Part shown: positions 50,801 through 62,800 of the stretch, in pieces
How the letters are laid out: each line of letters starts with the position of its first letter
How positions within the stretch are numbered: the stretch's first letter is position 1
Source: Neodontobutis hainanensis
Taxonomy: Eukaryota; Chordata; Actinopteri; Gobiiformes; Odontobutidae
Direction: 5' to 3'
Length of the DNA stretch: 64,000 bases
NCBI GenBank assembly: GCA_024349245.1
Contig: JALDNG010000021.1
Coordinates: 622,501-686,500 of the forward strand
Notes under the pieces: model-generated
Databases searched by the model: none
What the model was told of the DNA's origin: nothing
The model's input: only the letters and a program-made list of their open reading frames with translations
Position numbers and translations under genes: made by a program

Positions 50801-53800
50801 GATTTAAGCATGTTTTAGATGGATTTGAACAGGTTTAAGTTGGATTTTACAGGTTTTAGTTGGATTTTTCAGGTTTTAGATGGATTTGAACGGGTTTTAT
50901 CTGTATTTGAACAGGTAAAAGTTGGGTTTAAACATGTTTTAGTTGGATTTGAACAGGTTTTAGTTGGATTTTTACAGGTTTTATTTGGATTTAAGCATGT
51001 TTTAGATGGATTTGAACGAGTTTTATTTGGATTTAAGCATGTTTTAGATGGATTTAAGCAGGTTTTATTTGGATTTGAAAAGGTTTTAGTTGGATTTGAA
51101 CAGGTTTAATTTGGGTTTGAACAGGTTTTAGATGGATTTGAAGGGGTTTTATTTGGCTTTAAACAGGTTTTATTTGGATTTGAACAGGTTTTAGATGGAT
51201 TTGAATGGGTTTTATTTGGATTTAAACAGGTTTTAGTTGGATTTAAACATGTTTTAGATGGATTTGAACGGGTTTTATTTGGATTTAAGCATGTTTTAGA
51301 TGGATTTAAGCCGGTTTTATTTGGATTTAAACATGTTTTAGATGGATTTAAGCAGGTTTTATTTGGATTTGAAAATGTTTTAGTTGGATTTGAACAGGTT
51401 TAATTTGGGTTTGAACAGGTTTTATTTGGATTTAAACAGGTTTTAGTTGGATTTAAACAGGTTTTAGTTGGATTTAAACATGTTTTAGATGGATTTGAAT
51501 GGGTTTTAGATGGATTTAAACAGGTTTTAGTTGGATTTAAACATGTTTTAGATGGATTTGAACAGGTTTTAATTGGATTTAATCATGTTTTAGATGGATT
51601 TAAGCAGGTTTTATTTGGATTTAAACATGTTTTAGAAGACGTTTATTCTGTTCAGTTTTATCTCTTTATATTCTCATTTCTTTGATGTTGCTGGGATTTC
51701 TCTCACAAATCCCAGTCAGGCCTCTTTGTAATCTTCTCTTCGTGACAACGTGTCTTTTCTGCAGCTGGACTCTCTGGAGCGGAACGAGACGGAGCTGAAC
51801 ACCATCATGGAGAAGAAACTGGCTCATCAGCTCCGGGACGTCACCGAGTCGACCTCCCGTCTCTACGGCAACGACCTCCAGATCGCCGAGCGGCTGCTGT
51901 CCCGCCTCCTGACGTTCGAGACGCAGCAGAGCGGCTTCGGACTCACGGCGACGCAGGACGCACACTTCAGCGAGGTACGGTCCACAAAAGCATTTAGCCT
52001 CATGCCTCTGTCTGACTGAACACTCAGACACGGCTATTTGAAGTCAAATGTTTAAATGTACGGTGGCCGTTAAAGTCAAAACAAATGAACAGATCCAAAA
52101 ACACAACGACAATTCGCACAAACCAGAAAAGGTAGGTATAGTTTGCGGACAGAATTCTTAACGCTGATTGGACGAGGCATCTGTTCCTCAAGATATACAG
52201 GAAGATAGTATCACACTTTAGGGACGGCAGACTAATCTTTACATCATGACAGGATTTCTGCAAATCCAAAATCACAGCATGTGAATATTTTTCCTCGAAG
52301 TGTGGAGTCATTTCTATTTTCTTCTCGATGGTTGCAAATGGAAATGAAAGTGAAGTCAAAAGACATAAAAAATAAAGTTAAATACCTACTTCTTTCATAT
52401 CTTGAGTGAGTCTTGTAAGAGCTCCGTCTACAAACTATACCTACCTTTTCCAGTTTGTCTGAATTGTCATTGTGTTTTTGGTTTTGTTATTTTGTTTGTT
52501 TCAGTGTCACAGATGGACACATCAGCGTCAGAACTGTCTCACTTCATGTTCATTCATTTCCTACAGCTGATAGTTTATGTTTTTATGTTAGTAAACTTGT
52601 TTGTCTGACTTTCAGTTACACACATTGTGCAGATGGGGCTAAAATATTAACAGTTTTGTTTTATTAAGTGAAACTATATCTTTGAAAAGCCATATGGGCA
52701 AACTTTTACTATTGCACTTCTCTAAAAATAATGAAACTCTTATTATTAAACAAAGGACAAAAAGAGGAAATTGAAACCCCAAATTATCATTTTTTGTGTG
52801 ACTACACTTAATCTGAAGTGTAAAAAGCTGGTGAATCGTGTTCGAGCCAAAATACCAGGAGCTGTTACATTAATGTGAAAAACAGCTCTGAGCCACGTCA
52901 GTTTTAACACAAGCCACAAAAAAAGCAACATTTAACTTCGACAGGGGCATCATATTCATGAGCTACTTTTACTTTTTTTGCAGTAGAAAGCTGTTTTAGA
53001 ACTAATGAATAATTAGTTCGTAGTTATTTTTATTTATTTTTTAGGTAAAACTAAAATCCAGACCGTGTTGTGCTGCGATCTCAGAAAAAACGATCCCTTT
53101 CAGGTTGAGTTTAATCCTGAAAATAAAAAGACTCTAGAGGCTGGAGAACAAACCCGACGAGCCGCTCTAAACGCAGCTCCACCGTAAACGCAGGGACAGA
53201 CAGTTACTATAGAAACTGAGCCGACGTCGAGAGATGAATAAATGCACAGATCTTAACGCAGTGATTTGAATCCACTCAGAAACAGAAGACAGAGCTAAAA
53301 CACTGACAGAGGGGGTTATACATCAGCAGTGTCTCTGATGTGTGTGTTAGCTCAGACAAAAGACTATCTAAACCAGTCTGAATCACGGTTTATCTTAAAT
53401 ACATCCACTTTCCTTTAAGCCGGGATTACTTTGGAACCTACCCTTGATATGTCTCGGTTAAAGACAAACCTCAGCGGTCTTACAGAGTAGGTCAACAAAT
53501 GGATCTCAACATAAAGACAATTAAACCTGCCCCTCCTCCTCGACACCTGGAGCTCCTTTCTTGTCTCTGATTGGACAATAATCTGTGTTGTTTTTATCCT
53601 CTCCCTGCATGAGATCTGCCTCGAGAGAACAGAAACCAGCTTCTGAAAACTCAGAGTTAACCCTGAAGTTAATCCAGCTTCATAGAACTGTGCTGTGGTT
53701 TTGTCTTGGCCCTGGTGCTATTCTGGGTTAGATCTGGATCTGTGTTAGTCCCGGGTTTAGGCCTGGTGGTATTCTGGGTTAGATCTGGATCTGTGTTAGT

Positions 53801-56800
53801 CCCGGGTTTAGTCCTGGTGCTATTCTGGGTTAGATCTGGATCTGTGTTAGTCCCGGGTTTAGTCCTGGTGCTATTCTGGGTTAGATCTGGATCTGTGTTA
53901 GTCCAGGGTTTAGTCCTGGTGCTATTCTGGGTTAGATCTGGATCTGTGTTAGTCCCGTGTTTAGTCCTGGTGCTATTCTGGGTTAGATCTGGATCTGTGT
54001 TAGTCCCGGGTTTAGTCCTGGTGCTATTCTGGGTTAGATCTGGATCTGTGTTAGTCCAGGGTTTAGTCCTGGTGCTATTCTGGGTTAGATCTGGATCTGT
54101 GTTAGTCCCGTGTTTAGTCCTGGTGCTATTCTGGGTTAGATCTGGATCTGTGTTAGTCCCGGGTTTAGTCCTGGTGCTATTCTGGGTTAGATCTGGATCT
54201 GTGTTAGTCCCGGGTTTAGTCCTGGTGGTATTCTGGGTTAGATCTGGATCTGTGTTAATCCCGGGTTTAGTCCTGGTGCTATTCTGGGTTAGATCTGGAT
54301 CTGTGTTAGTCCCGGGTTTAGTCCTGGTGCTATTCTGGGTTAGATCTGGATCTGTGTTAGTCCCGGGTTTAGTCCTGGTGCTATTCTGGGTTAGATCTGG
54401 AACTGTGTTAGTCCCGGGTTTAGGCCTGGTGCTATTCTGGGTTAGATCTGGATCTGTGTTAGTCCCGGGTTTAGTCCTGGTGCTATTCTGGGTTAGATCT
54501 GGATCTGTGTTAGTCCCGGGTTTAGTCCTGGTGCTATTCTGGGTTAGATCTGGATCTGTGTTAGTCCCGGGTTTAGTCCTGGTGCTATTCTGGGTTAGAT
54601 CTGGATCTGTGTTAGTCCCGGGTTTAGTCCTGGTGGTATTCTGGGTTAGATCTGGATCTGTGTTAGTCCCGGGTTTAGTCCTGGTGCTATTCTGGGTTAG
54701 ATCTGGATCTGTGTTAGTCCCGGGTTTAGTCCTGGTGGTATTCTGGGTTAGATCTGGATCTGTGTTAGTCCCGGGTTTAGTCCTGGTGCTATTCTGGGTT
54801 AGATCTGGATCTGTGTTAGTCCCGGGTTTAGTCCTGGTGCTATTCTGGGTTAGATCTGGATCTGTGTTAGTCCCGGGTTTAGTCCTGGTGCTATTCTGGG
54901 TTAGATCTGGATCTGTGTTAGTCCCGGGTTTAGTCCTGGTGCTATTCTGGGTTAGATCTGGATCTGTGTTAGTCCCGGGACTGTTGTGGACATCTGACCA
55001 ATCAGAGCAGACCAGACTCAGAGGGCGGGGCTTAATGAAAAGTGGGCAATAGAAGAACACCTTTACAAACTATAATATAAATATATAAAAAATGATAAAC
55101 ATGTGAACTGAAGATAATATAATCTAGTTTCTATGTAACACCTGGTTTGGGTTTGTTCAGAAACAGTTTTGTGACAATGTTTACTGAAGACATTTGGTTG
55201 GATTTAAACTAATCTTTCATCTGTTCAGCCTCGCTCTGCATCAACACAAACAAATACAGTGGAAATATGAGCCTTATGGACAGCTCTGTTCTAAATACAC
55301 CTGAAAATGAACCAATGAGTGTCGATATCTGACGACAATATCCAATATTTAAAGAGGAAACGTGACCGAAGAGCAAGAAACATATTCAGCCCAATCAGAA
55401 ATGTGTATACGAGGTAATTGTTTTTCAGAAAAAGCTAATGAACCTTTTAAAATAATCCATAAACATGACTTTACACACACTTTGCAAATTCAAGACATTA
55501 TTAAAGCTGACTTTTTCAAGTATGTTATGTTTCTTTTTTAAGATTAGCTTTTCATTTTTATGTCTGTGAAGGTTCTCAGTCATCCAGGACATTTTGAAGA
55601 AAAGGTTTGAGTAAAAGCATCTGGACTAAGTTTTCAAGGTGAAGACGTTTCGTCTCTGATTCCAAGAGACTTTATTAAATCTGAGTTCAACTGTAAGAGA
55701 GCTGAGCCTTATCTCTAAAGGGAGGCGTTTCCCCTGAAACCAAACCTGATGGACCAGACTGTTCTGTCGTTGGTCATGAAAGAGAGGTGTGACTCCAAAT
55801 GTGAGAGTCGTTAGTGACACTGCTCCATTCAGGTGCAGGGTCGTTAGTGACACTGCTCCATTCAGGTGCAGGGTCGTTAGTGACACTGCTCCATTCAGGT
55901 GCAGGGTCGTTAGTGACACTGCTCCATTCAGGTGCAGTGTCGTTAGTGACACTGCTCCATTCAGGTGCAGTGTCGTCAGTGACACTGCTCCATTCAGGTG
56001 CAGAGTCGTCAGTGACACTGCTCCATTCAGGTGCAGGGTCGTTAGTGACACTGCTCCATTCAGGTGCAGTGTCGTCAGTGACACTGCTCCATTCAGGTGC
56101 AGTGTCGTTAGTGACACTGCTCCATTCAGGTGCAGTGTCGTTAGTGACACTGCTCCATTCAGGTGCAGTGTCGTTAGTGACACTGCTCCATTCAGGTGCA
56201 GAGTCGTCAGTGACACTGCTCCATTCAGGTGCAGAGTCGTTAGTGTCAGTTCTAATCAGGTGTTATGTTGGTTGTTCTAAGGTGGGGCTCTTTAGTTTTA
56301 GGTTTGAGAACACTGTAGTAAATACATAAACCTGAGGACACCTCCTCTGTTCAACGAAGGCTTTTCCATTTTCCTTCCTTCAGCCCTCTCTCGAACCATC
56401 TGTCCTCTCTGGTTAAAATGTGGACATTGCTGTCCTCAAAGGAGTGTCCTTTGTCTTTTAGGTGGATCAGACTCAGGTCTAGGATTGTCTCTTCTGAGCT
56501 GATACATCCTCTTGTGAAGCTGTTGTTTAGTTTCTCCAACAGAACTGTCACTGCACTCTTCACTGAACTGTATAAACTACATTCCTCTGTTTGTGGGGGT
56601 CTTGTCTTGTTTTCATTTTTAGATAATAATCACATTTCTCTTTTCCCAAACCTCTGTCTGTGTTCTTTTGTCCGAGCTGTTGTCCCTTGAGTGTCTCTGA
56701 GGCTGCAGTGGTTTATTGTTTTTCTCTTGATCTCACTCTCATCTGTGTTTGAAGGTTTCCAGCTTCACACACGACACGTCTTTTCTGTTTCAGAGCTAAC

Positions 56801-59800
56801 TTATGTCACATACAGTGACATTCACACACAAAAAAAACTTAAAATAAATAGAATAAACGTACTGTTATTGATTTAAAACCAGGTCAGGACCATTGCATGA
56901 TCCATGTTTGAGAGAAAGTCTTTAAAATAACTCTCTATGAAGCGTTAGTTGAGGATTTGAAACAATTACATTAATGCTTAATTCCTCATTTACAAAGCAT
57001 TATTCCAACATTAATAATCACTATTACTTTATAAACTTTGTAAAAATGTTTTAGTCCTAATAAAACGATGTATAATTATAGATATAAATTATATTTTAGC
57101 TCCTGTTATTATAAAGTGTTGTCTTGTATTATTCCAGGTTCAAGTCTGGATTAGTCTTTGGTCTTTATTTAGATTTTCAAGTCCCACATTTAGTTTAGGT
57201 GTTGTCCTGATTAAGGTAAAGTCCAGGTTTGTATGTGTTTTCTCCTGTTGCTCATCAGTTCCCTGTGTCTCTGTGGTTCTCTGTGGTTCTCTGTGGTTCT
57301 CTGTGGTTCTCTGTCTCTCTCAGAACATCGTGCGCGGCTGCAGCGTCCTGTTGGGTCCCAGCTCGGCCGGACTCTGGAGGTCTCTGGCCCAGAGTCAGAG
57401 CCATGTGTCGGGCCCGGCTCAGCTGACGGAGCTGATGGAGCAGTACGCGCAGACCCTGGCCCAGAACATGAAGCTCACCTACCTCAACCCTGTGGCTCTG
57501 GTGGCCCCCAACATCGGTCAGTGCTGCTGTCTTCATTCTCTAGGTCACAAGACCAGTTCTAGACCGTAACACCTTCCTCAGAGTCACGTTTCTGGGACGT
57601 GTCTTGAGGCTGGTTTATATGAGTTTTGTGTTTCTAACTGGAGCAGTAGGACAACAGCGCCCCCTGTCTCGTGTTTGTTCTCGTCTGTTGCAATAATTCT
57701 GGTTTGATTCTGGTTTCATTTTTCTGTGTGTGTTGGTGACATTAGCAGTCAAAACCTGTCAACGTAGAATCCTCATAAACACTGAAAATTTATAAGAAGT
57801 AAACTTTTGTGAAAGAGCAAAGATCTTTGGACGAGCAGAAACCAAAGAACCAAATGCAGAAAGTAATAATAAATAATATAATTTATAATAATAAAATATT
57901 AAACCAAACCAATTTTCCACAAAACCATTAATACCTTACATGAAGCTGAAGTTTAGAGCTGAGCTGAAACTTGAATCTCTGAGTTTCTCGTTATTATTTA
58001 TTATCGTTAAACATTGCGTCAGAGCATTGCCGACATTTATTCTTGTTTATTTTTTCTGCTCTTTTATCTGTTTTTATTGTTTTTGAGCTGTTTTGACATA
58101 TTTTCCAGCAGATTAACACATTTTTCCGTTCTATCGGGATTCATTAAGTGTCGGCCAATGAGAGCGCTCCTTTTTTCCGACCCGAGCTGTGATTGGCCAA
58201 ACTCCCGCTGTGGGAGGGACATTCTCATCCATTAAAATCCTTCATTTAAATTCTAGAAGAGGTCTTAAAGTCTCCTTTTTTTTAGATGATTTCTGTTCTG
58301 TTGTCTTTACTGTAAGTCCAGACCTTATTTTCTCCTCACATTGACTTTAAATTCAATAAAAGGCGAAGAGCTGTAATAAAGCCATCGTCTTCACAAAGCA
58401 CGAGGCTCATGTGTGAAATCCTCCGTAATGACTCATTGTGAGGCGCAGACGAACGGCTCTAATGCAAACAGATGGATTTCACACTTCCACACGAAGCGAG
58501 AGCAGAAAAAACCCCCCGAGCCACGCAGCAGCGGCCAAAAGACTAAACCGCCGCACACAGAGACGAGAGAGGAGCCGAAACAGACCGTTCATTAACCCGG
58601 ACTCTTTAATTCAATCAGAGAAAACACCGAGAGGGACGCCCACTTCAGCAGAAAACCTCACATTTAAAACTACTCCAAAGCTTTTTTTAAGTTAAGTCTT
58701 GAGTTTAGACCTGCTTTCGTCTCAGTCTTTGTTTCAATTTGAGCAGCACAGTGTTGTGTCAGTTTGAGTCTGGAACGTCCCCTAAAAGCATATCGTACTA
58801 GTTTAGAGTCTGTGGTCCACTTTTCTAAAAGACTGCAGTCTGTTAATTGAATGAAAGATAATCCTCACTCGAGAAAACCATTAGCAAAAGCAAAAATATA
58901 GAACAGAATTTTTCGTGATCAAATAAAATATGCCTTGTTCTAGTGATAAATATCATTAATGCTCAGATGTTTCAAAATAAAGCTCGTTTTTATTAGGAAC
59001 AACTGTGAACATGAAAGGGATTGTTTTCTGTTTTCTTGAAGTGGTCTAAAAGTGTGAACACAGTCAAGACTGAGATGTTCCAGCAACAAAGCACAAAGTA
59101 GCGCTACAAACTTACTTAAAGTCAAATTTTTATAAGACTTCTTAATTAAAAGTAAAAAGAAATGAAAGACCAATTTTAGACCAGTGAATGTTTCAGGAAC
59201 TTAAACTTTGTATTCATGGTCTCTGCATTAAACACAAGCACCAGCTCCTCTGGACACAGCTCAGTGGAAACACAAGCTTCTTCTGGAGAAACTGAACCAG
59301 ACCAGACCGAACTGAGACAAACGGAGGCTCCTGCCACTCTCTCTGAAATCCTCAGTTCGTCTTGTGTGGCTTCATTAATGAACTCTCCTCGCTCCGACTG
59401 AGCACTTCCTGTCTGCGTCTCATTTCCCATAATCCCCCTCTCTGTGTATCTTATGGATTTCACAGTCCTCTCTGTTAAACCCACATCGACCCAGGCCCAG
59501 GTCAAATCTCATTTAAATCCAAGAGAGTGGTGTTGTTTTAAGGCTTTGACGTTAATGGATTTATCAAACGTCTCATTATGAATTCAGGACAGTGCCTCCA
59601 TTTTTCCAGTAGCTTTAACGGACAATAAACTCATTTATCTGAGAAACTTTCAATCTATTTTCACAGAAATCAACAAAACATGACTACATTTGATTTTTTT
59701 TACTTTGTTGCTGTAATTTAGATTTAGAGAAAGCATGTAATACCTGACTTATCAAGGAATCTGGTCTAAAACAAGGACTAGAACAAGACTAAAACAGGAC

Positions 59801-62800
59801 TAAACCATAAAATAGAAACAAGAAAATAAGACAAAACTGTGATTTAAACCAGGACTAAACTGGGACTAAAGGCCGAACAAAACCAGGGCTAAGTGAGTCC
59901 TGGTTTTGTCTTAGCGTCGACCTGCTTAAGCTTTGGACTAGTCCTGATTTAGCCCCACTTTAACTTTTGGTTTAACGCGGTTTTATTCTTGGATTAGTCT
60001 GTTCTCCTTTTACTGAATAAATGTGTGTCTTCAGTGATGAACCTGGACCGAGTGGACAACAACACTCACTTCAAGCGGCGTTTCCCTCGGTACCACGCCT
60101 CCCTGTTCCGGGGTCAGACGGTGTGGGACCCCTACACTCACGTGCTGCTGCCCCCTGCTGCCCTGGTGCAACAGCGACACCAGACCCACAGCTGGAAGGA
60201 CCGCTCCGACAGAGAACGTAAGAATGAACTCTACTTTAGACGCACGTCAAACTTTTATTTGGCTCCAAGAAATTTAGTAGGGACTCTATTGTGGGTTTTA
60301 GACGTATTTGAACAGGTTTTAGTTGGATTTGAACAGGTTTTATATGGATTTGAACAGGTTTTATATGGATTTGAACAGGTTTTAGTTGGATTTAAACAGG
60401 TTTTAGTTGGATTTGAACTGGTTTTAGTTCGATTTGAACAGGTTTAGACGTATTTGAACAGGTTTTAATTGGGTTTGAACAGGTTTTATATGGATTTGAA
60501 CAGGTGCATGTTGGATTTGAACAGGTTTTAGATGTATTTGAACAGGTTTTAGATGGATTTTAACAGGTTTTAGGTGTATTTGAACAGGTTTTAATTGGGT
60601 TTGAACAGGTTTTAGATGGATTTGAACAGGTTTAAAAGGGATATGAAATGGTTTTAGATGGATTGGAACAGATTTAAAAGGGATTTGAAAATGTTTTAAA
60701 TGGATATGAACAGGTTTAAATTGGGTTTGAACAGGTTTTATATGGATTTGAACAGGGTTTTAGATAGATTTGAACAGGTTTAAAAGGGATTTGAACAGGT
60801 TTAAAAGGGATTTGAAAATGTTTTAAATGGATATGAACAGGTTTTAGTTGGATTTGAACAGGTTTTAGATGGATTTTAACAGGTTTTAGATGGATTTGAA
60901 CAGGTTTTCGTTGGATTTGAACAGGTTTAAAAGGGATTTGAACAGGTTTTTGTTGGATTTGAACAGGTTTAAAGGGATTTGAACAGATTTTAGTTGGATT
61001 TGAACAGGTTTAAAATGGATTTGAACAGGTTTTAGTTGGATTTGAACAGGTTTTAAAGGGATTTGAACAGGTTTTAGTTGGATTTGTCAGTCTTCAGCCC
61101 CTAAGAGGATTCTTATTTACTTCTGCGGCCCCACCCACAAGAGGATTAGGCCAAGACTAAAACTAGCACCAAACCAACATTAAACCTGGAAAAAAACAGG
61201 ACTTAACCAGGTCTAAACAAGAACTCAAACTAGAACTTAACCTGGATTAAACCTAACCTTCTGCAAAGACTAAACCCAGGATAAAACCAGGTTTTAACTG
61301 AAAGCTGGACAAAACCTAGGACTAAACTTGGATATAACTTGACATAACCTAGAATTTCAATGGAACTAGACCGACACTAAACCTAGGACTAAATCTGCAC
61401 CAAACCAAGACTAAACCAGGACTAAATCTGCACCAAACCAAGACTAAACCAGGACTAAATCTGCACCAAACCAAGACTAAACCAGGACTAAATCTGCACC
61501 AAACCAAGACTAAACCAGGACTAAATCTGCACCAAACCAAGACTAAACCAGGACTAACTCTGCACCAAACCAAGACTAAACCAGTACTAAGTCATAATTT
61601 AACCTAACCCAAGGCTAAACGAGGACTAAAGCAGGATTAAACTAAGATTAACCCAGACTAAATACAGGTCTAAATAAACCAAAGACTGAACCTAGCCCTG
61701 GACTAAAACCAGTGATGGGTTAAATCCAGACTAAATAAGACCAAACCAGGACTATGTCAGGACTAAACCACTAATATGTACCAACAGTCTTCTCTGTTGT
61801 TTCCAGCCTCGACCCCTCTAAACCCAGGTCCTGCCCCGGTCAGCGCCACCTCGACCAATCAGACGACAGAATACACCGCGGCCCGCCGCTCTGTTTCTCC
61901 GCCGGAGCCACCTTTCAGTATCGTCATCCTGCTGATCTACCGCAGTCTGGGCGCCGCTCTGCCGCCGAAGTACCACACGGACCGCAGAGGAGTCAGGTGA
62001 GGGTTGGCTTTTATTTTGATCCCAGGAGTTTCGTCCTGATTTAGTCCTGTGTCAGAAAACCATGTCCTTCACTCATACTTTTGTCGCTCCCGCAGACTTC
62101 CCAGACACCCGGTGATGAACTCGCCGGTCGTCACTGTCTCCGTCTTTAATAACCACACGTTTGTGAGCGGACACCTGGACCAGCCCATCCAGCTGGAGTT
62201 CAAACTGTTGGAGACGGCCAATCGCAGCAAGCCTCTGTGTGTGCAGTGGAACCACAGCAGTCCGTACGTCCACTCACGTTAAAGGCTCCTGGGTTGTGTT
62301 AAAGAGGCTCGATGAGACACTCAATTCTTAATTCGTTACTGTAGGTAATTGTCAGCACAGTCCCGGTTTGGAGGAGCAGACAGGAGCACTGACACAGGCT
62401 TTGTGTTGTTTATGTTGCTAACAGAGCCAGTAAACCTTATTACCCAGAAAGTATTTACATGGTTAGGAACATTTTGGAGTTGAACATCTGCTCTGATCTG
62501 AAAAAAGAAGCCAAAATGCAGACGTCATTAAGTATAGGTTGAATTAATTTGCTTATTCCATGTTGACTTATTTCCAAAATGCAGTTTTTAAATTAGGATA
62601 CTATCAGGTGTTGTGCTCAAAAGGGGGACCTGGACTCATTAAAAATCTGTTTGATTGCTATTAAATATTTATTACAAAATAAAAAATTCAACTAACAGAT
62701 AATTCATTTGGTCTGCAAACTTTAGCGTCAATAATCTAGACCATGGGTTCCCAAACTAGGGTCCGGGGCCGCCTGGTGGACCACAAAGGTACTGCAGGGA

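Larger units (their letters stand above)
51975..57323 (+). other. Intron W18
   Basis: 5.3 kb. Contains a long inverted-repeat element (52075-52505), the 51-bp array (53709-54980), the 33-bp array (55796-56247) and a short 10-bp repeat against the acceptor (57271-57310). 52510-53700, 54990-55790 and 56250-57260 show nothing recognised. Confidence 0.8.
57517..60034 (+). other. Intron W19
   Basis: 2.5 kb. Contains a CTCF-like motif (57654-57668), the third copy of the CCAAT dispersed repeat (58130-58240) and CTAAACC-type words at 59755-59990. Otherwise AT-rich and unremarkable. Confidence 0.75.
60218..61806 (+). other. Intron W20
   Basis: 1.6 kb, nearly all repeat: 21-bp array 60293-61088, then CTAAACC-type words with a 33-bp array at 61372-61590. 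Confidence 0.85.

Noticed and set aside
53669..55060. Long ORFs on both strands (448 and 463 codons) over the 51-bp array
   Set aside because: Period divisible by 3 with no stop in the unit opens frames on both strands; no start context, domain or flanking gene structure.
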